Shown: piece by piece, positions 58,189 through 64,000 of the stretch | Numbering within the stretch: position 1 is the first letter of the stretch | Layout of the letters: each line of letters starts with the position of its first letter | Assembly (NCBI RefSeq): GCF_040958095.1 | Contig: NC_091160.1 | Coordinates: 34,586,410 to 34,650,409, forward strand | DNA: 64,000 nt | Source: Procambarus clarkii | Lineage: Eukaryota > Arthropoda > Malacostraca > Decapoda > Cambaridae | Reading direction: 5' to 3' | The notes under the pieces: model-generated | The model's input: the letters and a program-made list of their open reading frames with translations, nothing else | Told to the model about the DNA's origin: nothing | Databases searched by the model: none | Position numbers and translations under genes: made by a program

Positions 58189-58507
58189 TCCTGTCCCCGA
58201 CAATATCATACCTAGAAATGAGGCCATGCCCGCCCCCCCCCCTTGCCTCTACCACATGCCCAGCTACCATACAAGGACGTGCCCAGACCCGAGGATGCGC
58301 CAGCCCTCACGTACCCGCCCTGCCCCGCGCGTCTGGGCCCCTGCGCGCTCGCACACCGCGCGTCTGGGCCCCTGCGCGCTCGCACACCGCACCCCTGTAA
58401 CCCGTAACCCCCACCCCCCTCCCCCCATAGAGGCGAGCTCGCGAGCACGCACGCACATAGCTTCACTACACATTTAAAATCAACATTTTTTTCTTAAGGC
58501 TTTATTC

Positions 58508-58595
58508 AGCATCGCTCCTGTGCCAGGTAAGTCCACCACGGGCTCACCATAGCCCGTGCTACTTGGAATTTGTTCAGAGTAGCTGAATCTATAAC
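58508..58595 (+). mobile_element. Family C SINE, full length with target-site duplication
   Basis: 88 bp bounded by AAGGCTTTATTC/AAGGCTTCATTC (58496-58507, 58596-58607), a 12-bp duplication with one difference. Splice-donor-like CAGGTAAGT is at 58524-58532. Confidence 0.85.
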
Positions 58596-58608
58596 AAGGC
58601 TTCATTCT

Positions 58609-58745
58609 TTCCTGCCTGAAACGCTATGCGTGCTAGTGGCTAGACAAGAATGTAAAAATACCAATCTTTTGTAATCTCACAAACCTACTCTACCTCCTTG
58701 TAAAAATTGTCAATCAATCTACCTCATTGTAAATACAATTATCAT
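58609..58745 (+). mobile_element. Family B SINE 3' fragment
   Basis: GCCTGAAACGCTATGCGTGC and ACAAGAATGTAA match the tail of the family B SINE. Confidence 0.55.
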
Positions 58746-59375
58746 GATAATTACCTTTAATCAACACAGGCTGATGCCTAAAATTAGATGCACTACCAGG
58801 TGAGCCATGCCACCTGGATCTTGTCAGAGAAAAGATAGTTTTAAGAGACACGGTTGCACAATTCTCTTGGTTATTGGTGTAATAAAGAGCCAGGGACGGA
58901 GCACAGGACCCGAGGGAGGACCCAGAGCACAAGGGCTGAAGAGAGAGAGGCACTCCAATGGAGTTCCACTCGACCCAGAGCGAAGCAGCTTTAATTAAAA
59001 CAAGCTGGTGAACCAATCTCGCTTACGAGAAATAAGATGGTAGAATTGACCACGAAATACAAAATATTCTGGGTAATCAAAAAAGATAAACAGACCGACA
59101 GGAAAGAGGCATGCAAGAATGGACAGGTCATCAAGGGACAGGGAAACACGGCTCCAAAATGGGGATCAGAAATCAGAATTATCCTGGTACGAATAGGTTT
59201 AGGAGTGGAAAATTAGGGAGGGAACATTTTATACACAGATTCAATAGTTTATTCAACACGACACAGAGTCTAAAACGGTTTTCAAAATTGACAGCAACAG
59301 CTCAGACCCTACCGTCAAGCACAGCACACAATTATATATATATATTATATATATATATATATATTATATATATAT

Positions 59376-59756
59376 ATGTCGTACCTAGTAGCCAGAACGC
59401 ACTTCTCAGCCTACTATGCAGGGCCCGATTTGCCTAATAAGCCAAGTTTTCATGAATTAATTGTTTTTCGACTACCTAACCTACCTAACCTAACCTAACT
59501 TTTTCGGCTACCTAACCTAGCCTATAAAGATTGGTTAGGTTAGGTAGGGTTGGTTAGGTTCGGTCATATATTTACGTTAATTTTAACTCCAATAAAAAAA
59601 AATTGACCTCATACATAATGAAATGGGTAGCTTTATCATTTCATAAGACAAAAATTAGAGAAAATATGTTAAATCAAGAAAACTTTGCTTATTAGGCAAA
59701 TCGGGCCTTGCTTAGTAGGCCGAGAAGTGCGTTCTGGCTACTAGGTAAGACATATA
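59376..59756. mobile_element. MITE with TACCTAGTAGCCAGAACGC termini
   Basis: About 60-bp inverted ends (TACCTAGTAGCCAGAACGCA and CTTCTC.GCCTACTA.GCA..GCCCGATTTGCC). The interior has CCTAACC-rich patches. It sits between (TA)n tracts, so a target duplication cannot be read. Confidence 0.75.
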
Positions 59757-60283
59757 CATATATACATATATACATACATATATACATATATTACATATAA
59801 CACTTGCTGGTTGGCTGGTCAGTAAACTGCTGTTGCCATAGTAACTCGCTATGGGTTGGTAGCCTAACTTGTAACAATCCTAAGCCTAAATCAGACTTCA
59901 ACACCAAAACCAAGCTATTATAAACGCTCGCAGGAAGCCTATTACGTGAAAACGGTTACCCGATCAATTGCGAAAAATCCCCTAATTTATTTTTACATTT
60001 ACATGCCAAAATCCTGCAAGCACGTTGGAAATATGTTAACATCACGTAATTTCACGAAAGTATACACGAGTAATGATTTCTACAGTATTGGTTACAGTAA
60101 TAATACTGAACGCGATTACTAATGCATGGATAAACTAAAGTATTACTCAACCGGACTTTTGAAATGGGAATATTTATGTTTAGTCAACACCAGGCTGTCT
60201 GTCGGTCTGGTCAAGTGTTGATTGGTGACAAGTGCCAAGTTACAGGACCTCAGTGAAACACTTAAACTTCAAGTTTCCAAACA

Positions 60284-60326
60284 TATACAAGATTCGAATC
60301 CTCGTCACGGCCCTTGTGGATTTGTT
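60284..60326 (+). mobile_element. tRNA-only SINE (family F), 5' truncated with target-site duplication
   Basis: Only the B box and tail are present, between a perfect 14-bp duplication CAAGTTTCCAAACA (60270-60283, 60327-60340). This fixes the family's 3' end at GGATTTGTT. Confidence 0.85.
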
Positions 60327-60913
60327 CAAGTTTCCAAACACTGATTCTATGGATCAGGCCTAATCAACGTAGGGAAGTTGTTACAGTATTAAATTAGTTT
60401 CTGAATTATCTACATATAAAATACATAATACTGTATACATATATTTATAATAAATGTAAGCCTCATCACAAGGATCAGCCAGGCTGAGTATGTTATTATA
60501 TATTGAAGTGCTGTGTACAGTTCAGCGTAGCTTAGGCTAGGTGTTTAGGTTATGTTGGCGATTATTTGCATTTGTAGCACGTGGATGAACCATTTACATC
60601 GTTGAGATACGAACAAGGTCATCAGCGTGGCACTGTTCGAACTGTCATTTGCAGCCGTGTGTAAACGGCTTTTGATTTTTAAACAGGGTGTTTATCGGCT
60701 GGATTAACAAGCATTTGCCCTTTGTCGACGAGGACGGACTGGGAAAATGTATGTAAGGTACGATATTTCGAACCCTAAGCTAATATTTTAGTCTCAACGG
60801 ACCCGCGTAATTGTTTTGAAGGGAGTGTCCGGGGATGTTTGGAATGACTACCTGTCAATAGGGAGACGGGTAGCCTGTCCTCTCAATCAAGCCGTCACTC
60901 ACGTACCGTCCAA

Positions 60914-61080
60914 GGAAATATATACTTATCTCTCAGAATGTTCGGTAATACGTTTATTGCTTGTGATGTGTGTGTATGTATGTATTAACACGATGTACTG
61001 AACGGGGTGAGAATAGCTTTAGCTACCTCATCCCTTTGTGTGTATTTTACCTCAATAAACTTAATTTCAATTTTCAATTT
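60914..61080 (+). mobile_element. Family H retroposon, complete with target-site duplication
   Basis: 167 bp flanked by a perfect 14-bp duplication CACGTACCGTCCAA (60900-60913, 61081-61094). It begins GGAAATATATACTTATCTC and carries the TAGCT-TT-AGCTA hairpin (61014-61025) and AATAAACTTAATTTCAATTT. Confidence 0.9.
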
Positions 61081-61732
61081 CACGTACCGTCCAACACCTC
61101 AGGTACGACAACAATCTTGAGGTGTCGATAAGTTTAGACAACGTTTATCTCTTAAGGTGCTACAGCTGCAGAGTTAATTACGAAAATTTAGACTTTTTTG
61201 TGCTGGCTTTGAGTCAGTGGCCGGGGGGGGGGGGGTATTATATATATGGAAAACTACCATTAAATTTTGGGGAAGGGTAAAGGGGGGGGGTGCGCCCCCC
61301 AGAGAACATCAGGCCTAATTCTCCTGAAGTTAATATTCTAATTGTTTATTTAGTTTCAGTTGGTAACTCCATCAGACTAGACTAAAGGTTGTATTAATCT
61401 ATTGTCATAATTAAACATGTTAGCTGGTGTTAGTGAACATAAGTTTCCACACGTTTGGTTATTTTTATTATTAGTGTATATGTATGAATTATTATACATA
61501 TACACGAACAGATTAACTACATTTTAATATCGAAATATTTACTAACAGCTTTGGACCGTATCAGGCAGCGATTACCGATCTGTTGCATACATATACACGC
61601 ATTATATATACATGTACATACAAGATACAATAGATGTGCTTTAATACATTGCAAGAAAAAAAAAATTAAGTGTATCTTATTTTATTAATTCTGATAGAAT
61701 TTACCCACTTAAAATTATCTGTTAGATTAAAT

Positions 61733-61845
61733 ACCTGCCCGAAACGCTGCGCGTACTAGTGGCTTTACAAGAGTGTGAATACTATTCTATGTATTCTCAC
61801 ACTCCCAATGTACCTTCTTGTATATAAATAAAATAAATAAAGATT
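61733..61845 (+). mobile_element. Family B SINE 3' fragment
   Basis: GCCCGAAACGCTGCGCGTAC, ACAAGAGTGTGA and an A/T-rich AAATAAATAAAG tail. Confidence 0.6.
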
Positions 61846-62697
61846 GTGAAAGCACATTGTAGCAAAGCTTAGTACTAACGCATAACGTTTTGGTAAATAT
61901 ATTTTGCCTTTAGGCTACCCTAATTGTTTTCGTGGGCAGGATTACAAACTTAAGAGTTGTGGGTAGTCAATAGCTTTAGTCAATATAGCCGAGTAGTTCA
62001 GTTAAAACTACCGTTAGTGTCCGTCCTGGGTAACAATCACTAGATGGCATCGTACCCACAAAACGTGCCCACGAGTACCCTTACCTAACGCCGATTCCTA
62101 TTTTAAAATTTCCAAGACTTCCTAGGCTTAAAAAAAAAAAACTTTTCAACAACATTACATACTTCGAAACATTTAAAAAGTTAATTATGACTTGAGGGGC
62201 TAAATAATCAACCAGTTCTTTAAAACTAGATGTAATAAATTAGTTAACCGGTAACTGCAGGGATCAGCTGGGCGGCTCCACAAGGCCTTAGCAACAGCTG
62301 ATGAACCGACCAACTACCGGCTTTTCTAAATAGGTGCAATTTGCAACCTCACTAGTATAACTACATTCCTCCTAACCTCACTACCATCCTCTAACACATG
62401 GCAGCTTCTAATTCTAAATACCCAAACCTATCTCCGTAGATATTTGCATGTGTTTAAAACTTGTAAAAAAAAAGGAATGGGGGGGGGGGTATTATCTTAT
62501 GTCCTATCACTAAATTATCGCAGGAATATTTGCAAGAGGCAAGATAAATTTTAGTTGTATTAAACTTAGCTTGTGGCTTAATTATTAGAGATGTCGGTAA
62601 TTATAGGCAGGTTACACGTGTTAAACTCTTGTTCACTAGAGAACAACGGGTAGTTAAAACTAGTTAAATTGGCCACGCTTTAGGCTCTCAGACACGC

Positions 62698-63003
62698 GAC
62701 AAGCCACGCAACAAGCCACGTAACACACGCAACAAACCACGTAACACACGCAACAAGCCACGCAACAAACCACGTAACACACGCAACAAACCACGTAACA
62801 CACGCAACAAGCCACGTAACACACGCAACAAGCCACGTAACACACGCAACAAGCCACGTAACACACGCAACAAGCCACGTAACACACGCAACAAGCCACG
62901 TAACACACGCAACAAGCCACGCAACAAGCCACGCAACAAGCCACGTAACACACGCAACAAGCCACGTAACACACGCAACAAGCCACGTAACAAACCACGC
63001 AAC
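62698..63003. repeat. 21-bp minisatellite adjoining exon 1
   Basis: About 14 units of GCAACAAGCCACGTAACACAC with shortened units. The last repeats come within a few bases of the exon 1 splice donor. All three minus-strand frames stay open through it, producing false Cys/Val/Leu-rich frames. Confidence 0.93.
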
Positions 63004-63009
63004 ACTCAC

Positions 63010-63151
63010 CAAACGTCTTGACCTGCTTGAAGGGCTTGCGTTCGGGCGTGTCGGCGGCCTGCAGAAGACAGCCATCCATCTTGTACACCCGGGCGGGCGT
63101 CTTGGAGCAGAAGACACAGTTGCACGCCGTCATCTTCACATGCGGCTTCAT
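63010..63151 (-). CDS. MAP1LC3C: LC3C-like ATG8 gene, exon 1 (start codon)
   Basis: First coding exon of an autophagy ubiquitin-like protein that is conjugated to phosphatidylethanolamine on autophagosome membranes. It reads 47 codons plus one base from ATG 63151-63149 to a consensus donor (GTGAGT at 63009-63004). The last residues, RKPFKQVKTF, match the PFKQR segment near the N-terminus of LC3 proteins. The residues before this are longer than in human LC3C and contain C10, C12, C15 and C28. M25 could be an alternative start that gives a prefix of ordinary LC3C length. The one-base overhang (phase 1) fits exon 2 exactly and makes an Ala codon. A minisatellite begins within a few bases of the donor. 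Exon identity is firm from the downstream exons; the choice of start is less certain. Confidence 0.85.
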
Positions 63152-63760
63152 GCTGACAGGGGCGACGATCCCCGCGACGCTACGGCTCCTTGGAGCTCTC
63201 TCTCTTACACACAGACACGGGACAGGAAGCTGCTCGACCGTCTACTGCCTCACTCGAGCGTAATGTGAAGCCTGTTCCACCTTTTCCACAGTACTGGCCG
63301 GGGTGTACCAGCACCTGTAAGGAGGAGGAGAAACACCTGTTCCTTCAGGAGCACTTGGTCTGTTCCGTTCCGTTGGCGTGGGAAGGGAGGGAGTGTTAGC
63401 TAGTGTTGTTACCGTTCATTTTTGCCCAATTGTTTCTGTTCAAGCGAGCTGTCAGCTGGCGCTCCGCCCACGTTAGGTTAAATGTCATTGGTCGAGGAGT
63501 ATGTGCTTGGGTTTTCATTGGCTGGTGGAGCGTGACCCACCCCCTGCTGCTTTCTCATTGGCGTTACGATAAAGGGAATGAGTTTTCATTGGCTGATAGA
63601 GCTTGACACCCACCTTCCACCAACCCTCCCCCACCCCACACCCCCACCCCCACCCCCCTACTCCACTTGACAGGCAAACTGTGCTTGTTGCTAAGCTGCT
63701 CCTCCACTCTCATATCAAGTACACGTGTGATATCAACTTGTAGATATCTTCATACAGCTT
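63152..63760 (-). promoter_or_regulatory. Putative promoter and 5' UTR of the LC3-like gene
   Basis: The region upstream of the exon 1 ATG is free of the repeat families seen elsewhere and has four CCAAT boxes. It also has a palindromic E-box CACGTG at 63722-63727. No TATA box is evident and the transcription start cannot be placed from sequence. Confidence 0.5.
63487..63592 (-). promoter_or_regulatory. Cluster of four CCAAT boxes
   Basis: ATTGG on the plus strand (CCAAT in gene sense) occurs at 63487-63491, 63517-63521, 63557-63561 and 63588-63592, so successive boxes are 30, 40 and 31 bases apart. Two share the longer motif CAGCCAATGAAAAC. Regularly spaced CCAAT boxes near 30 bp are typical NF-Y targets; binding here is inferred. 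Confidence 0.6.
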
Positions 63761-64000
63761 ACATTGTTCCCCCTCTCCTCTCTTTCTCTTCATTTCTCTT
63801 TCGCCTCTCACTCTCTCTCATGGCACAAGAGTGCCTCACAAGAGTGCCTCACAAGCGTAGGCACTCTCACACCCTCATGGCACCAGGGTGCACTCTCTCT
63901 CCCTAACCAGGACACTGAGTGCGCCAGCCACTCCTCCCATCACTAGACTCGGCACATATTTTAACACATATTCCTTTTTTTCCCGGCCTTTAAAGCAGCG

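Noticed and set aside
62660..63117. Cys/Val/Tyr repeat protein extending exon 1 into the minisatellite
   Set aside because: The exon ends at a consensus donor whose phase fits exon 2 exactly; the rest is a 21-bp repeat open in all frames.

Overview
This window is eukaryotic genomic DNA, almost certainly from a decapod crustacean. The repeats (tRNA-headed SINEs with degenerate TTAGG-type pentamers elsewhere, AT-rich LINE relics, long G/C runs, many minisatellites) resemble cambarid crayfish DNA as I remember it; the species itself is an inference. There is no bacterial organisation (no operons, no ribosome binding sites), and most open frames are simply reading through satellites.

One host gene can be reconstructed. 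On the minus strand, four exons (63010-63151, 37266-37321, 19829-19935, 12801-12956) join in phase with consensus GT/AG junctions. They encode an LC3/ATG8 autophagy protein closest to the LC3C type. The gene covers about 51 kb. Introns 1 (25.7 kb), 2 (17.3 kb) and 3 (6.9 kb) hold nearly everything else. The C-terminus is ambiguous: the frame stops straight after the conjugation glycine unless a candidate acceptor at 12130/12131 adds a short tail. A promoter-like region with four CCAAT boxes lies upstream of exon 1 (63487-63592).

Layout: 1-12000 is AT-rich DNA downstream of the last recognised exon, with two MITEs and nested LINE relics (4.7-7.3 kb). 12.0-12.8 kb is intron 4, largely a polypurine minisatellite. 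13-19.8 kb is intron 3, with SINEs, a palindromic MITE and a LINE 3' end. 19.9-37.3 kb is intron 2; it contains a LINE relic, several minisatellites and a complete, apparently young Ty3/gypsy retrotransposon (25010-32946, minus strand, identical 219-bp LTRs, intact gag and pol joined by a -1 slippery site). 37.3-63.0 kb is intron 1, with SINEs, LINE fragments, a hAT-like remnant, a 1.5-kb minisatellite, palindromes and microsatellites. 63.2-64 kb is the upstream region.

The most unusual signals are four. (1) A two-hairpin 3' module is shared by two otherwise different SINE families, with compensatory changes in the first stem and target-site duplications around several copies. (2) A 157-167 bp non-tRNA retroposon ends in a conserved hairpin plus AATAAA. 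(3) Two MITE families share CAACCYGT termini and make 7-bp target duplications. (4) A 620-630 bp host segment lies in direct repeat on both sides of the gypsy element, in place of a short target-site duplication.
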